Counted from the stretch's first letter, positions 25,739-35,224 are shown. The stretch is DNA of 64,000 nucleotides from Psychrobacillus sp. FSL K6-2836 (GCF_038003085.1 NZ_JBBOOM010000001.1:3162001-3226000), one strand, 5' to 3'. Notes: generated from the letters alone by a model not told the origin. Program-made: numbers and translations.

Positions 25739-26542
25739 ATGGATAAGTCTACAGTATTCGGTTTATTAATAGGGTTTCTTGCAGTAGCGGTTGGTATGGT
25801 ATTAAAAGGGGCAAGTTTAGTAAACTTATTAAACCCTGCTGCAATATTAATCATTATATTTGGGACAATCGCAACAATTGTCATTGGGTTCCCAACAAAT
25901 GAGTTAAAAAGGATACCTAAGCTTTTTGGAGTTATTTTTAAAGAGGCGAAGCTAGTACCTGATGTGGAAGTAATTAAAATGTTTTCTAGTTGGGCAGACC
26001 TAGCGCGTAGAGAAGGATTATTAGCTTTAGAAAGTAAAACAACAGATGTAGAAGATACATTTTTAAAAAATGGTCTGACATTGGCTATTGATGGGCAAAA
26101 TGCAGATTATATTCGTGATGTCTTGACAGAGGAAATTGACGCATTAGAGGAACGACATTCTGGAGGAGCACAAATTTTCACGCAAGCAGGTACATATGCA
26201 CCTACTCTAGGTGTACTTGGTGCAGTAGTTGGGCTAATTGCAGCCTTAAGTGATATGAGTGATATTGATAAATTAGCACATGCCATTTCTGCAGCATTTA
26301 TAGCGACACTTCTAGGGATTTTCACTGGTTATGTTTTATGGCATCCATTTGCGAATAAATTAAAACGTAAATCTAAACAAGAAGTTAGACAAAAGACCAT
26401 GATGCTCGAAGGTATACTTTCTGTATTAGAGGGAGATGCACCAAGGGTTATTGAACAAAAACTGGCTTCCTATTTATCTATGTCAGAGCGCAAAAAAGTC
26501 TTAGAGGAAAGCGGGGAGGCTGGCCTTGGCAAAGAAGCATAA
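25739..26542 (+). CDS. motA: Flagellar stator protein MotA
   Basis: A 267-residue membrane protein with four transmembrane segments, forming the proton channel and torque unit of the flagellar motor with MotB. The cytoplasmic loop between helices 2 and 3 carries the charged residues that contact FliG, and the highly conserved TYAPTLGVLGAVVGLI helix 3 region is intact. Near-full agreement with B. subtilis MotA rather than the sodium-type MotP. GTGGGGG precedes the ATG. It overlaps motB by 17 bases and follows a sigma-D-type promoter, consistent with late flagellar expression. Confidence 0.96.
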   Translation: MDKSTVFGLLIGFLAVAVGMVLKGASLVNLLNPAAILIIIFGTIATIVIGFPTNELKRIPKLFGVIFKEAKLVPDVEVIKMFSSWADLARREGLLALESKTTDVEDTFLKNGLTLAIDGQNADYIRDVLTEEIDALEERHSGGAQIFTQAGTYAPTLGVLGAVVGLIAALSDMSDIDKLAHAISAAFIATLLGIFTGYVLWHPFANKLKRKSKQEVRQKTMMLEGILSVLEGDAPRVIEQKLASYLSMSERKKVLEESGEAGLGKEA

Positions 26543-27299
26543 AAAACATAAGCATGAGGAAGAAGTAAGTGAAGCCTGGCTACTTCCGTACTCCGATGTT
26601 TTAACATTATTATTAGCCTTATTTATCGTATTATTTGCTACTAGTTCTGTAGACCAACAAAAATTGGAACAAATGTCTCAAGCGTTCAACGAAGTCCTTA
26701 ATGGTGGAACCGGTATTTTTGAACAGCCATCTCCTTTGGAAGTGCCAGATGCTCCTGATGATTCAGGTCAGGGAGAAGATGGGGAGAGCACTGCATATAT
26801 GGAAGACCAGCAAGCACTCTCCGAAATTCAAGACAGTGTGGATGAATATATAGCAGTAAATGCGCTAGAAAAACAGTTTGTTACTAAACTAACCGATGAA
26901 GGCTTACTTGTTACGATAAGAGATAGTATATTATTTGATACTGGCGAAGCAGAAGTAAAAGGTGAGTATCGTTCAATTGCTGAAGATATCTCCGATTTAC
27001 TTGTATTTGATCCTCCTAGAAATGTCGTTATCACTGGCCATACAGATAATATTCCTATCTCTAGTAGTGAATATTCTTCCAACTGGGAGCTAAGTGTAAT
27101 GCGATCAGTTAATTTCCTGAAAATATTAGCAGGAAATAATACGATAGATCCGCTATATTTTAGTGCGAAAGGTTACGGTGAATTTAGACCTGTAGCTTCC
27201 AATGATACTCCAGCAGATCGGGCAAAAAATAGAAGAGTTGAAGTATTGATTCAACCACGCGTTCTAGAGGATGGTACTTTAAACGATCAACCTGAGTAA
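26526..27299 (+). CDS. motB: Flagellar stator protein MotB
   Basis: A 257-residue partner of MotA. A lysine-rich N-terminus is followed by one membrane helix with the proton-carrying D24 (PYSDVLTLLLALF), a plug/linker region, and a C-terminal OmpA-like peptidoglycan-binding domain (ITGHTDN, NWELSVMRSVN, NRRVEVLI). The start is TTG 26526, six bases after GGGGAGG and inside the motA coding end, indicating translational coupling. The gene ends directly against a dispersed intergenic repeat. Confidence 0.96.
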   Translation: MAKKHKKHKHEEEVSEAWLLPYSDVLTLLLALFIVLFATSSVDQQKLEQMSQAFNEVLNGGTGIFEQPSPLEVPDAPDDSGQGEDGESTAYMEDQQALSEIQDSVDEYIAVNALEKQFVTKLTDEGLLVTIRDSILFDTGEAEVKGEYRSIAEDISDLLVFDPPRNVVITGHTDNIPISSSEYSSNWELSVMRSVNFLKILAGNNTIDPLYFSAKGYGEFRPVASNDTPADRAKNRRVEVLIQPRVLEDGTLNDQPE

Positions 27300-27440
27300 A
27301 ATGAAACTTCAATCCGTGAAGGGCTTAATCCCCTACAGATTGTCAAATTGAAATTAGGCAAGTAACGCAGCATCGTGCGGCAATGCCTAAGTGACCAACA
27401 TCCTATTTACCGAGGCTCGCAGGAAGCTAATGTGGGATAA
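27300..27440. repeat. Dispersed intergenic repeat after motB
   Basis: Starts at the motB stop codon with AAAATGAAACTTCAATC and ends in GTGGGATAAAAGT, with inner complementary tracts (GCAATGCC, GGCAAGTAAC). It resembles the repeat next to mreBH in its AAACTTC/GATAAAAGT ends. No ORF. Confidence 0.5.
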
Positions 27441-27444
27441 AAGT

Positions 27445-27482
27445 AAAAACTGCCAACAGAATAATTGTTGGCAGTTTTTATT
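27445..27482 (+). terminator. Terminator of motAB
   Basis: Arms AAAAACTGCCAACA and TGTTGGCAGTTTTT, followed by ATTTG; it lies directly before the psuK promoter. Confidence 0.88.
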
Positions 27483-27522
27483 TGACTTTTTAAAACAAAA
27501 GTTTATAATTAAAACAAAAGTT
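27482..27522 (+). promoter_or_regulatory. psuK promoter with 13-bp direct repeats bracketing the -10
   Basis: TTGACT (27482-27487), 16 bp, TATAAT (27504-27509). The 13-mer TAAAACAAAAGTT occurs at 27491-27503 and again at 27510-27522, exactly bracketing the -10 hexamer, so it is a candidate operator, perhaps for the helix-turn-helix domain of PsuK itself. Confidence 0.7.
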
Positions 27523-27548
27523 CAAGACGGAAGGGAGGTGTACGCAAA

Positions 27549-28649
27549 GTGAATGCAAAAGAAATGAATATTTTAAAGTACTTGCGGGAAAATCCATATG
27601 CATCCCAAATGGAAATAGCAAATGAACTAAATATGTCTAGACCAGCCGTAGCTAATATTATTTCCCAATTAATAAAAAATGGGAACATAACTGGAAGAGC
27701 TTATATTTTACCCGAGAACAAAGAAATCATTTGTATCGGTGGAGCGAATGTAGACAGAAAATATACATTGATCAAAGATCTCCAAATGGGTACATCTAAT
27801 CCTACATCTAGCTTACAAAGTGTAGGTGGGGTTGCAAGGAATATTGCAGAAAACTTAGGTAGATTAGGACATGCTGTACGTTTGTTATCAGTTGTTGGAA
27901 CAGATATGGAATATGAAGCTATTGAAAAAGCTTCAAGTAATTGGATTAACTTATTTTCCATTGAAAAGTTACCAAATTATACAACAGGAACATATTCGGC
28001 AGTACTAGATTCGAATGGTGAAATGCTTCTAGCTTTAGCAAATATGGATATCTATGAACAGTTGACTGTAGATTATTTAAAAAAACATGAAGCTCATTTA
28101 ACGAATGCTCAACTAATCATTATAGACATGAACTGTTCCAAAGAAGTGATTGAATATATTCGAACTGTTGCGGTAGGACATAATATTCCCTTAGCTTTAA
28201 TACCTGTATCTTCTCCGAAAATGGATAGAATGCCTGAATCATTAGAGGGGATTGAATGGTTAATAGCCAATAAAGATGAATCAGAAATGTATTTAGGTAT
28301 GAGTATTGAGGATAAAGAATCGTGGAAAGAAGCAACAAGGCAATTTGTACAAAAGGGTATTTCACATGTAGTTATAACCTGGGGTAGTGAGGGGATAATG
28401 TACGCGGGTAGTGACATGGAAACGTCCTATTTTCCAGCAATTGAAGTAGAGGATGTAGTTGATGTAACTGGTGCGGGGGATGCTTTTGTTTCCGCAACTT
28501 TATACGCTTGGTTGAGTGGAGAAGATATTCCAAAAACAATCCAAACAGGTATGATGAACGCAAGTAGAACTATTCGCTCAAGCGATACGGTACGAACAGA
28601 GCTTTCTCGAAATAATTTAACTAATGAGATGGAGGAAAATACACAATGA
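27549..28649 (+). CDS. psuK: Pseudouridine kinase with N-terminal HTH domain
   Basis: A 366-residue PfkB-family sugar kinase that phosphorylates pseudouridine to its 5'-phosphate. Residues ~1-60 form a winged helix-turn-helix ([21 protein letters not shown] in pieces ELNMSRPAV), and the kinase domain follows with GGANVDRK and the C-terminal anion-hole motif VTGAGDAF. The partner psuG overlaps by four bases (ATGA), which fixes the pathway. The start is GTG 27549 after GGGAGGTG. The DNA-binding domain suggests autoregulation; the direct repeats in its promoter are the obvious target to test. Confidence 0.9.
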   Translation: MNAKEMNILKYLRENPYASQMEIANELNMSRPAVANIISQLIKNGNITGRAYILPENKEIICIGGANVDRKYTLIKDLQMGTSNPTSSLQSVGGVARNIAENLGRLGHAVRLLSVVGTDMEYEAIEKASSNWINLFSIEKLPNYTTGTYSAVLDSNGEMLLALANMDIYEQLTVDYLKKHEAHLTNAQLIIIDMNCSKEVIEYIRTVAVGHNIPLALIPVSSPKMDRMPESLEGIEWLIANKDESEMYLGMSIEDKESWKEATRQFVQKGISHVVITWGSEGIMYAGSDMETSYFPAIEVEDVVDVTGAGDAFVSATLYAWLSGEDIPKTIQTGMMNASRTIRSSDTVRTELSRNNLTNEMEENTQ

Positions 28650-29557
28650 AACAATACATCACTTATTCAGAAGAAGTAGCAAAAGGTATGCAAGAAGGAA
28701 AGGCTATCGTAGCATTAGAATCGACAATTATCTCTCATGGTATGCCATACCCTCAAAATGTTGAAACGGCTAGAAAAGTAGAACAAATTGTTCGTGATAA
28801 TGGTGCTGTTCCAGCGACTATTGCTATCATGGACGGGAAAATTAAAATTGGTTTATCCGATGAAGAGTTAGAAACGCTTGGAACGAGCAAAGATGCTAGA
28901 AAAACTTCTAGAAGAGATCTTGCTTATGTTATATCTTCAAAAGAAATTGGTGCAACTACAGTTGCAACAACAATGATTTGTGCAGAAATGGCGGGTATTA
29001 AGCTATTTGTTACAGGTGGAATTGGTGGTGTGCATAGAGGTGCAGAAACGACTATGGACATCTCAGCTGATTTAGAAGAACTAGCAAATACAAATGTTGC
29101 AGTAGTATGTGCAGGAGCAAAATCTATTTTAGATATCGGTTTAACATTAGAATACTTAGAAACAAAAGGTGTTCCAGTAGTAGGCTACCAAACTGACTCA
29201 TTCCCAGCATTTTATACAACAACAAGTGAATTCAATGCGGACTTCCGTTTAAACAGCGAAAAAGAAGTAGCGGAAATGCTGAAAGCTAAATGGGATCTTG
29301 AGTTAAATGGTGGTGCAGTAATTGCGAATCCTATTCCTACAGAACATTCATTGGAAGAATCTTATATTAATTCGATTATCCAATCTGCTTTACAGGAAGC
29401 TGCAGAAAATGGCATCAAAGGAAAAGACGTAACACCATTTATGTTAGGAAAAGTAAAAGAACTAACAGAAGGTAAATCTTTAGAGGCGAATATCGAACTA
29501 GTTTATAATAATGCTCGAGTTGGATCTAAAATTGCAGTTGAGTTAAATAATCTATAA
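28646..29557 (+). CDS. psuG: Pseudouridine-5'-phosphate glycosidase
   Basis: The 303-residue enzyme splits pseudouridine 5'-phosphate into uracil and ribose 5-phosphate, completing pseudouridine salvage with PsuK. Family motifs are visible: [34 protein letters not shown], the catalytic-lysine region GAKSILDIG, and the closing [15 protein letters not shown] pattern in pieces. The gene overlaps psuK by four bases and ends before a strong terminator. Confidence 0.95.
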   Translation: MKQYITYSEEVAKGMQEGKAIVALESTIISHGMPYPQNVETARKVEQIVRDNGAVPATIAIMDGKIKIGLSDEELETLGTSKDARKTSRRDLAYVISSKEIGATTVATTMICAEMAGIKLFVTGGIGGVHRGAETTMDISADLEELANTNVAVVCAGAKSILDIGLTLEYLETKGVPVVGYQTDSFPAFYTTTSEFNADFRLNSEKEVAEMLKAKWDLELNGGAVIANPIPTEHSLEESYINSIIQSALQEAAENGIKGKDVTPFMLGKVKELTEGKSLEANIELVYNNARVGSKIAVELNNL

Positions 29558-29566
29558 GAGAAATAA

Positions 29567-29608
29567 AGCTATCTATTGTCAGCAAAGTGACAATAGATAG
29601 CTTTTTTA
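29567..29608 (+). terminator. Terminator of psuKG
   Basis: Arms AAGCTATCTATTGTC and GACAATAGATAGCTT, then a run of T residues. Confidence 0.9.
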
Positions 29609-29689
29609 TATTATTTGGAGAAATTCTATTTGAAAAGTACGCTTGCCGATTGCTACAAGAATACGTGGAAATGGTTAATTTACCGTTCT

Positions 29690-29794
29690 GCAAGTAATCC
29701 TCAGTCGAGGGCAAGTAAGTGAAGAGTATGAGCAAGTAACTAGCAGAGTAAAGCGAGTAAAATCCTGGTAAGAACAAGTACACGAATATGCGTT
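29690..29794. repeat. Array E: five exact 21-bp units with GCAAGTAA heads
   Basis: Heads at 29690, 29711, 29732, 29753 and 29774 (GCAAGT, GCAAGT, GCAAGT, GCGAGT, ACAAGT, the first four followed by AA), each exactly 21 bp apart; tails unrelated. The head is the reverse complement of that in array D. It lies between the psuG terminator and the convergent yfkK terminator. The rest of the 29609-29911 gap shows no gene. Confidence 0.85.
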
Positions 29795-29911
29795 TACTGT
29801 ACGCTACGGCATATACCTTTTAGGATGTGTCACTATAGCTACTTCATCCCTTTTGAACAGGGGTATTTTATTGGTTAGAGATTAAGACTGTACCTATACT
29901 CAAATTAAAAC

Positions 29912-29945
29912 AAAAAAATTGGCCATGAATTTATTCACGGCCAAT
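29912..29945 (-). terminator. Terminator of yfkK
   Basis: Arms ATTGGCC(A)TGAA and TTCACGGCCAAT; seven T residues follow on the minus strand. Confidence 0.85.
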
Positions 29946-29957
29946 CATTGCATGTAC

Positions 29958-30179
29958 TTATTTCCTTAAGTTTCCTAGCTCAGATGCAATTGCTTGCATT
30001 TCACTTGGACTGAAAGTATTTCGTTTTTTAACCATTTCATATAAGTAAACAAGATCTTCATATTGTGTTGCATTGAAATCTTCTGGCCTCATTGCGTCTA
30101 CGTTGACCATCCGAAGCTTCTCTTTTATTGTTTCAATCATATACGTGACATTTTCTACTGAGGGTTGTGATAGATTCAT
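29958..30179 (-). CDS. yfkK: UPF0435/DUF1128 protein YfkK
   Basis: A 73-residue helical cytosolic protein of the UPF0435 family. The conserved pieces [26 protein letters not shown] and the C-terminal [14 protein letters not shown] agree closely with B. subtilis YfkK. Function unknown. It has an AGGCAGG-like site before the ATG and is 65 bp downstream of the symporter gene on the same strand; the position relative to yfkH matches B. subtilis gene order. Confidence 0.9.
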   Translation of the reverse strand: MNLSQPSVENVTYMIETIKEKLRMVNVDAMRPEDFNATQYEDLVYLYEMVKKRNTFSPSEMQAIASELGNLRK

Positions 30180-30244
30180 CTATTGTAACCTGCCTTTCAT
30201 ACATTAGAATTAATCATTTCACGCTATGCCGACAATGTCAAACA

Positions 30245-31603
30245 CTAAATAGATTTTGCAGCCTCTTTTTCTTCCTTTAACTTATCTTGAATTTTTTTCG
30301 TTTCATAAATAATTACACCAGAAAGTCCAAGAAGACCGATTAAGTTAGGAATAGCCATTAATGCATTGGTTATATCAGAGAAAGTCCAGATTAGATCTAG
30401 TGAAATAACAGATCCAACAAATACCATCAATACGAATGCAATGCGGTAAACAATCAATAGCGAAGGATTTTTGAATAAATATTGGAAACACTTCTCTCCG
30501 TAATAAGCCCAACCAATTATCGTAGATGAAGCAAAGAATATTAATCCAATTGCTACTACAATTGGTCCGAAGTCACCTAAGAAGTGACCAAATGCACCAG
30601 TTGTAATTTCATTTGCAGCTAAACTTTTATCGGTATATATTCCAGACATGACAATTGTGATACCGGTAATTGAACAGATGATAAATGTATCAAAAAATAC
30701 TTGAGTCATTGAGATAAGTCCTTGGCGACCTGGAAGGTCTGTTTTTGCAGCAGCTGCAGCAATAGGAGCAGAACCTAAACCAGCTTCATTTGAGAATACC
30801 CCACGAGCAATACCATATCTAATAGCAGCACCGATTGCTCCACCTGCCGCAGCTTCAGTTGAAAATGCCATCTTGAAAATTGTTACAAATGCTTCAGGAA
30901 TAGCTGTAACATTCAAAATCATAATAATTAATCCAGAAGCAATATAGAAAACCGCCATTACAGGAACAAAAATTGCAGTAACTTTACCAATCGATTTAAT
31001 ACCACCTAGAATAACTAAAGCAGCAAAAACAGTTAATACAATTCCGGTAATCCAAGTTTCAATTCCAAATGTATCATTTACAACTCCTGCAACAGAATTC
31101 GATTGTGTTCCGTTTCCGATACCGAATGCTGCCACTGCCCCAAAAATTGCGAATAAAACAGCCAACCACTTTTGTTTTAAACCATGCTCTAAATAGTACA
31201 TAGGTCCGCCGGCCATTTCACCATTGGCATCTTTAACACGATATTTAACAGCTAGTACTGCTTCTCCATACTTTGTCGCCATTCCAAAGAATGCAGAAAT
31301 CCACATCCAAAATATTGCCCCAGGACCACCTAAAACTACCGCAGTGGCAACCCCAACTATATTACCAGTACCAACTGTTGCGGCCAATGCTGTAGTGAGA
31401 GCCTGAAACTGTGAGATATCTCCTTCTGCAGATTTATCGTGATTTTTGGAGAAAACTTGCTTTAATGCAGCAGGTAACAAGCGTAATTGTAAAATTCCTA
31501 AACGCACCGTCAAATAAATACCAGTACCTACTATTAATACAAGAAGTGGAATACCCCATAAAAAGGTTGATACAGACCCTAAAAACTCATTCAATTGTTC
31601 CAT
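30245..31603 (-). CDS. AGCS-family sodium/amino-acid (alanine) symporter
   Basis: A 452-residue transporter with ten to eleven membrane segments, of the alanine or glycine:cation symporter family. Signature stretches include the GTGNIVGVATA substrate/sodium site, GGPMYYLEHGL, and RGVFSNEAGLGSAPIA. It probably imports alanine or glycine with sodium. I use ATG 31603, seven bases after GGGGGT, rather than the upstream TTG. B. subtilis carries a relative (YflA) in the equivalent chromosome segment; AlsT is another paralogue, so I give no symbol. Confidence 0.9.
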   Translation of the reverse strand: MEQLNEFLGSVSTFLWGIPLLVLIVGTGIYLTVRLGILQLRLLPAALKQVFSKNHDKSAEGDISQFQALTTALAATVGTGNIVGVATAVVLGGPGAIFWMWISAFFGMATKYGEAVLAVKYRVKDANGEMAGGPMYYLEHGLKQKWLAVLFAIFGAVAAFGIGNGTQSNSVAGVVNDTFGIETWITGIVLTVFAALVILGGIKSIGKVTAIFVPVMAVFYIASGLIIMILNVTAIPEAFVTIFKMAFSTEAAAGGAIGAAIRYGIARGVFSNEAGLGSAPIAAAAAKTDLPGRQGLISMTQVFFDTFIICSITGITIVMSGIYTDKSLAANEITTGAFGHFLGDFGPIVVAIGLIFFASSTIIGWAYYGEKCFQYLFKNPSLLIVYRIAFVLMVFVGSVISLDLIWTFSDITNALMAIPNLIGLLGLSGVIIYETKKIQDKLKEEKEAAKSI

Positions 31604-31736
31604 CAACATTACCCCCAAGTTTTATATTTAAATACAATATGGAATCTATCATCCTTTCAAATTATTCTACCTTATTACAATATTCGTAAAATTCCGCTTG
31701 CTAGTCAAGACTATTTTTTAAATAAATGAAAATATT

Positions 31737-31765
31737 GTTTGATTCTATTTTGGTGAGGGTATAAT
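31737..31765 (+). promoter_or_regulatory. Sigma-B-type promoter (overlapping a TATAAT)
   Basis: GTTTGA (31737-31742), 14 bp, GGGTAT (31757-31762) fits the general-stress sigma-B consensus GTTTAA-N12-14-GGGTAT. A TATAAT overlaps at 31760-31765, so sigma-A use is also possible. Confidence 0.7.
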
Positions 31766-31804
31766 TAAAGCATCTTTATATAGTTAAACTTGGAGGTAAT
31801 TTGG

Positions 31805-32188
31805 ATGAGTGAAAATAAATTTGTAAAAGGAATTATATGTGGTGCAGTTATTGGTGGTGCTTTAACGATGCTCGATAGAAAAACAAGAGATTCAGTTATG
31901 AACAAAACAAGGTACATGCGAAATGAAATTCAGTATTACAGTAAAAATAGGGAAGAATTAAAGACAAATATCGAACATCAAATAACAAAATGGAAATCTA
32001 TATATGATCAGTTTTCATCGGATGCAATGTATTTGACTGAAAAAGTGAAAGAGGCTAAAGAAATAACACCACAGGTTAAAACAATATTAACTGATACAAA
32101 AGATACCTTCTCCCAATCAAAAGAGGAGTACAAATCAATAGTAGTTCCCGAAAAGGAAGAAAAAAGTATTTTTGAACCAAAAAAGTAA
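31805..32188 (+). CDS. YtxH-domain general-stress-type protein
   Basis: A 127-residue protein with a glycine-rich hydrophobic N-terminus (FVKGIICGAVIGGALTML) followed by a long charged helical/coiled-coil part, the pattern of YtxH-family proteins. In B. subtilis YtxH belongs to the sigma-B stress regulon, which agrees with the sigma-B-like promoter here. GGAGGT lies eight bases before ATG 31805. Twenty-six bases separate it from the YfkH-like gene, so the two are likely cotranscribed. Molecular role unknown. Confidence 0.8.
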   Translation: MSENKFVKGIICGAVIGGALTMLDRKTRDSVMNKTRYMRNEIQYYSKNREELKTNIEHQITKWKSIYDQFSSDAMYLTEKVKEAKEITPQVKTILTDTKDTFSQSKEEYKSIVVPEKEEKSIFEPKK

Positions 32189-32214
32189 TCATTGATCAGA
32201 AAGGAGAGGATGGA

Positions 32215-33186
32215 GTGAAAGAATTTCATGAGACAAAAGAAAATAAAAAAACTTCATCCTCAAGCAATAGCTGGTTCGAGAAGTTAAAATTTCTAAATAT
32301 AAAAAAGAAGGAAAAGAAGGAAGAAGTGCATCATGATCTTACTACATGGTCAGGGTACATAAAGCATTTAATACTACATATTCAGAAAACGGATATTACG
32401 GGCTTTGCAGCTCAATTAGCCTATTTCTTCCTACTATCCCTATTTCCATTATTAATTTTCATCATAACCTTGTTGCCATACTTAAACTTAGACGAGGCAC
32501 AAGTCTTTCGCCTTTTAGAAAATTATGCTCCACAGGACGTATATATTCTTATTGAGGAAACATTAATTGAAGTTTTGGTAAGTAGGAACGGTGGGTTATT
32601 ATCCATCGGGATTATTGGTACGATTTGGTCTGCTTCGAATGGGATGAATGCAATTGTAAAATCGTTAAACCGTTCATATGCACTTGAAGAAACAAGACCC
32701 TTTTTCATCGTCAGATTAATGTCTATCGTATTTACGTTATTAATGATTATGTTATTTATAATAGCGCTAGTATTACCGGTCTTCGGTCAACAAATTGGCA
32801 CAATTCTATTTTCTTACTTTGGTTTTGAAGAAAGCTTTGTTAAGCTTTGGAATAGTTTAAGATGGACGATTAGTCCGTTAATAATGTTTATCGTATTGAT
32901 CGCCTTGTATTGGATAGTTCCAAACACAAAGTTATTCCTAAGAAGTGTGCTACCAGGAGCTGCTTTTGCAGCATTTGGCTGGATTATCGTATCATTAGGA
33001 TTCTCTTTCTATGTTAGTAATTTCTCTAACTATTCTTCCACGTATGGAAGTATCGGGGGAATTATTGTATTAATGTTATGGTTATATATTTCGGGCATCA
33101 TCTTGTTGGTTGGTGGTCAGATAAATGCAGTTATGCAGGAACGTAAAATAGCTATAGAAAAAAAAGAAGCAGAAGGACACGTCTAA
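32215..33186 (+). CDS. yfkH: YihY/BrkB-family membrane protein (YfkH)
   Basis: A 323-residue protein with a lysine-rich cytoplasmic N-terminus (~50 residues) and six membrane helices of the YihY family, formerly called ribonuclease BN. Characteristic pieces are AAQLAYFFLLSLFPLLIF, IGTIWSASNGMNAI and the C-terminal WLYISGIILLVGGQINA (given in part). The family is now regarded as a membrane transport or envelope protein, not an RNase. The GTG start at 32215 follows AAAGGAGAGG. It probably shares the sigma-B-type promoter with the YtxH-like gene. The terminator contains its own stop codon. Confidence 0.88.
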   Translation: MKEFHETKENKKTSSSSNSWFEKLKFLNIKKKEKKEEVHHDLTTWSGYIKHLILHIQKTDITGFAAQLAYFFLLSLFPLLIFIITLLPYLNLDEAQVFRLLENYAPQDVYILIEETLIEVLVSRNGGLLSIGIIGTIWSASNGMNAIVKSLNRSYALEETRPFFIVRLMSIVFTLLMIMLFIIALVLPVFGQQIGTILFSYFGFEESFVKLWNSLRWTISPLIMFIVLIALYWIVPNTKLFLRSVLPGAAFAAFGWIIVSLGFSFYVSNFSNYSSTYGSIGGIIVLMLWLYISGIILLVGGQINAVMQERKIAIEKKEAEGHV

Positions 33187-33207
33187 TCGTGTCCTTCTGT
33201 TTTCTTT
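33171..33207 (+). terminator. Terminator overlapping the end of yfkH
   Basis: Arms AGAAGGACACG and CGTGTCCTTCT; the stop codon is in the loop; T-rich tail. Confidence 0.85.
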
Positions 33208-33215
33208 AAATTCAT

Positions 33216-35126
33216 TTATATATTTCTATTTAGCATTCGTAATCCGTTTAATATAACTAATATGGTACTACCTTCATGGCCGATTACTCCCAATGGAAGA
33301 TCTACTGCTTGAAGGAAATTGGAGACAACTAAAAGTGCGATAACCGTTATTGAAAAGACGATGTTTTGCTTAACGATTCGACGCATTTTACGAGACATTT
33401 TCACTGCATACGCAATTTTTGACAAATCATTTTTCATTAAAACGATATCTGCAGTTTCTAGCGCGACATCTGTACCTTCTCCCATGGCAAAACCTGTAGT
33501 TGCTGTTGCAAGTGCAGGAGCATCATTGATACCATCTCCAACCATCCCAACAAATCTATGTTCCTTAAGTAATTCTTTCATATGCTTAACTTTCGTTTCT
33601 GGTAGACATTCTGCAATATATTGATCAATTCCAGCCTCTTTGGCAATTACGCTTGCCGTTTTCTCATTGTCTCCAGTAAGCATTACTGTTTTAATACCGA
33701 GTGATTGGAGTTGCTTAATCGCAGTTTTTGCCTCTTCTCGAACCGTATCTTTTAATGCAACAACAGCGGCAATTCCTTTTTCGTCTCGCATAAAGATGAC
33801 GGTTTTTCCTTCTTCCGCAAGCGATGAAGCAATCCCATTATGAAAAGCAAATGCATCATTTTTATTGACAAAATCAGGTTTTCCTACTAGAACTATTTCT
33901 CCGTCAATTGTAGCCTGTATGCCGAATCCGGGTTTATCTTCAATATGGATAAGAGGGAGATGTCCTATCCCTTCTGATTTTGCGAAAGCAGTAATTGCTT
34001 GTGCTAGTGGGTGGTTGGATTGCCCCTCAATAGTTGCCAGCGTTGATAAAGTTGATGTTCTATCTAAATCTGGTCGAACTAAAAAGTCTGTAACGACTGG
34101 TTTACCGGTTGTTAGCGTACCTGTTTTGTCTAATGCGATTGCTTTCATTTCACTGACATTTTCTAAATGTACCCCACCTTTAAATAATATTCCCACTTTA
34201 GCACCATTTGAAATCGCTGCTAAGGTGGCAGGCATGATAGATGCTACAAGTGCGCAAGGTGATGCCACTACCAATAAAACCATTGCTCGATAGAATGTTG
34301 TGTTCCAGTCCCAATCAAGTAGAAAGTGAGGGAGAAACAGCATGAATGCTACGGTAATTAAGACAACTTTCACATAAGTACCCTCAAAGCGTTCTATAAA
34401 TTGCTGAGCAGGAGATTTTTCATCCTGAGCCGTTTGAACAAGATTGATGATCTTTTGGAAAAGTGAGTCCTTGTTTGCCTTTGTCATTTCCATTGTAATA
34501 GCACCGCTCATATTAACTGTTCCTGCGAATAGTTCATCATGCAGCTGTTTAGTTACAGGAATAGATTCACCACTTATTGCGGATTCGTCAATTGCAGTCG
34601 TGCCACTTATGACTTTCCCATCGGCAGGGATTCGTTCACCCGGTTTTACAACAAGGTTATTACCTATAACAAGCTCACTTACTGGGATGCGTGAAGTAGT
34701 GCCATCACTATTTAATCGTAATGCCTCTTCTGGCTGAAGCTCCATGAGAGAATAAATTTCCTTTTTGCTTTTATTCATCGTATACGTTTCTAGTGCACCA
34801 CTTACTGCGAATATAAATATTAGGATTGCTCCTTCTGTCCAATAGCCGATGATAGAAGAGCCAATTGCTGCTAATATCATTAACAACTCCACGTTTAACT
34901 CTTTTTCTTTAAATGTTTCGATTAGACCTTCTTTGGCTTTTGCGTACCCACCTATTGCAAATGCTAGTAAGTAGAAAATGATCGATGCAGTTTCTTGTTG
35001 TGCATTACCTAAAAGCCATGCTATTAGAATTAGTACTCCTGAAAAAAGAGCTGCCACCAATTCTGCATTGGTCAGTATAGGTGTAAGGAAAATCGGGGTA
35101 GATTTCCTTTCGGTTATCGTTGTCAT
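33216..35126 (-). CDS. P1B-type metal-exporting ATPase (ZosA/PfeT type)
   Basis: A 636-residue P-type ATPase. Motifs: TGES-like SGES (185-188), the metal-binding SPC (289-291) in helix 6, phosphorylated D333 (DKTGT), the HP motif (H372-P373), MLTGDN, and GDGINDAP. There is no N-terminal CxxC metal-binding domain. The C-terminal HEGSTILVILNGLR is typical of the Zn/Fe-transporting P1B-4 type. Length and sequence match B. subtilis ZosA/YkvW, also called PfeT, a peroxide-induced Fe(II) efflux pump. A perfect PerR box covers its -10 region. AGGAGG precedes the ATG. The fumarase gene lies upstream on the same strand. Confidence 0.9.
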   Translation of the reverse strand: MTTITERKSTPIFLTPILTNAELVAALFSGVLILIAWLLGNAQQETASIIFYLLAFAIGGYAKAKEGLIETFKEKELNVELLMILAAIGSSIIGYWTEGAILIFIFAVSGALETYTMNKSKKEIYSLMELQPEEALRLNSDGTTSRIPVSELVIGNNLVVKPGERIPADGKVISGTTAIDESAISGESIPVTKQLHDELFAGTVNMSGAITMEMTKANKDSLFQKIINLVQTAQDEKSPAQQFIERFEGTYVKVVLITVAFMLFLPHFLLDWDWNTTFYRAMVLLVVASPCALVASIMPATLAAISNGAKVGILFKGGVHLENVSEMKAIALDKTGTLTTGKPVVTDFLVRPDLDRTSTLSTLATIEGQSNHPLAQAITAFAKSEGIGHLPLIHIEDKPGFGIQATIDGEIVLVGKPDFVNKNDAFAFHNGIASSLAEEGKTVIFMRDEKGIAAVVALKDTVREEAKTAIKQLQSLGIKTVMLTGDNEKTASVIAKEAGIDQYIAECLPETKVKHMKELLKEHRFVGMVGDGINDAPALATATTGFAMGEGTDVALETADIVLMKNDLSKIAYAVKMSRKMRRIVKQNIVFSITVIALLVVSNFLQAVDLPLGVIGHEGSTILVILNGLRMLNRNI

Positions 35127-35180
35127 ATAAAAACCTCCTTGATAATGAATTTCAATATTAATAAGCTGTATAAATGAAGA

Positions 35181-35208
35181 AAATGGACTTCCAATAGGAA
35201 ATCCATTT
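35181..35208 (-). promoter_or_regulatory. Hairpin in the leader of the P-type ATPase gene
   Basis: AAATGGACTTCC / GGAAATCCATTT imperfect stem with an AATA loop, downstream of the promoter and upstream of the start codon; on the transcript strand it is followed by a pyrimidine run (TTTTCTTC). It could be an attenuator or may simply stabilise the leader. Confidence 0.45.
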
Positions 35209-35224
35209 TATATTTATTACTAAT

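Noticed and set aside
34444-34737. Plus-strand open frames opposite the P-type ATPase
   Set aside because: Antisense shadows of a fully conserved gene.
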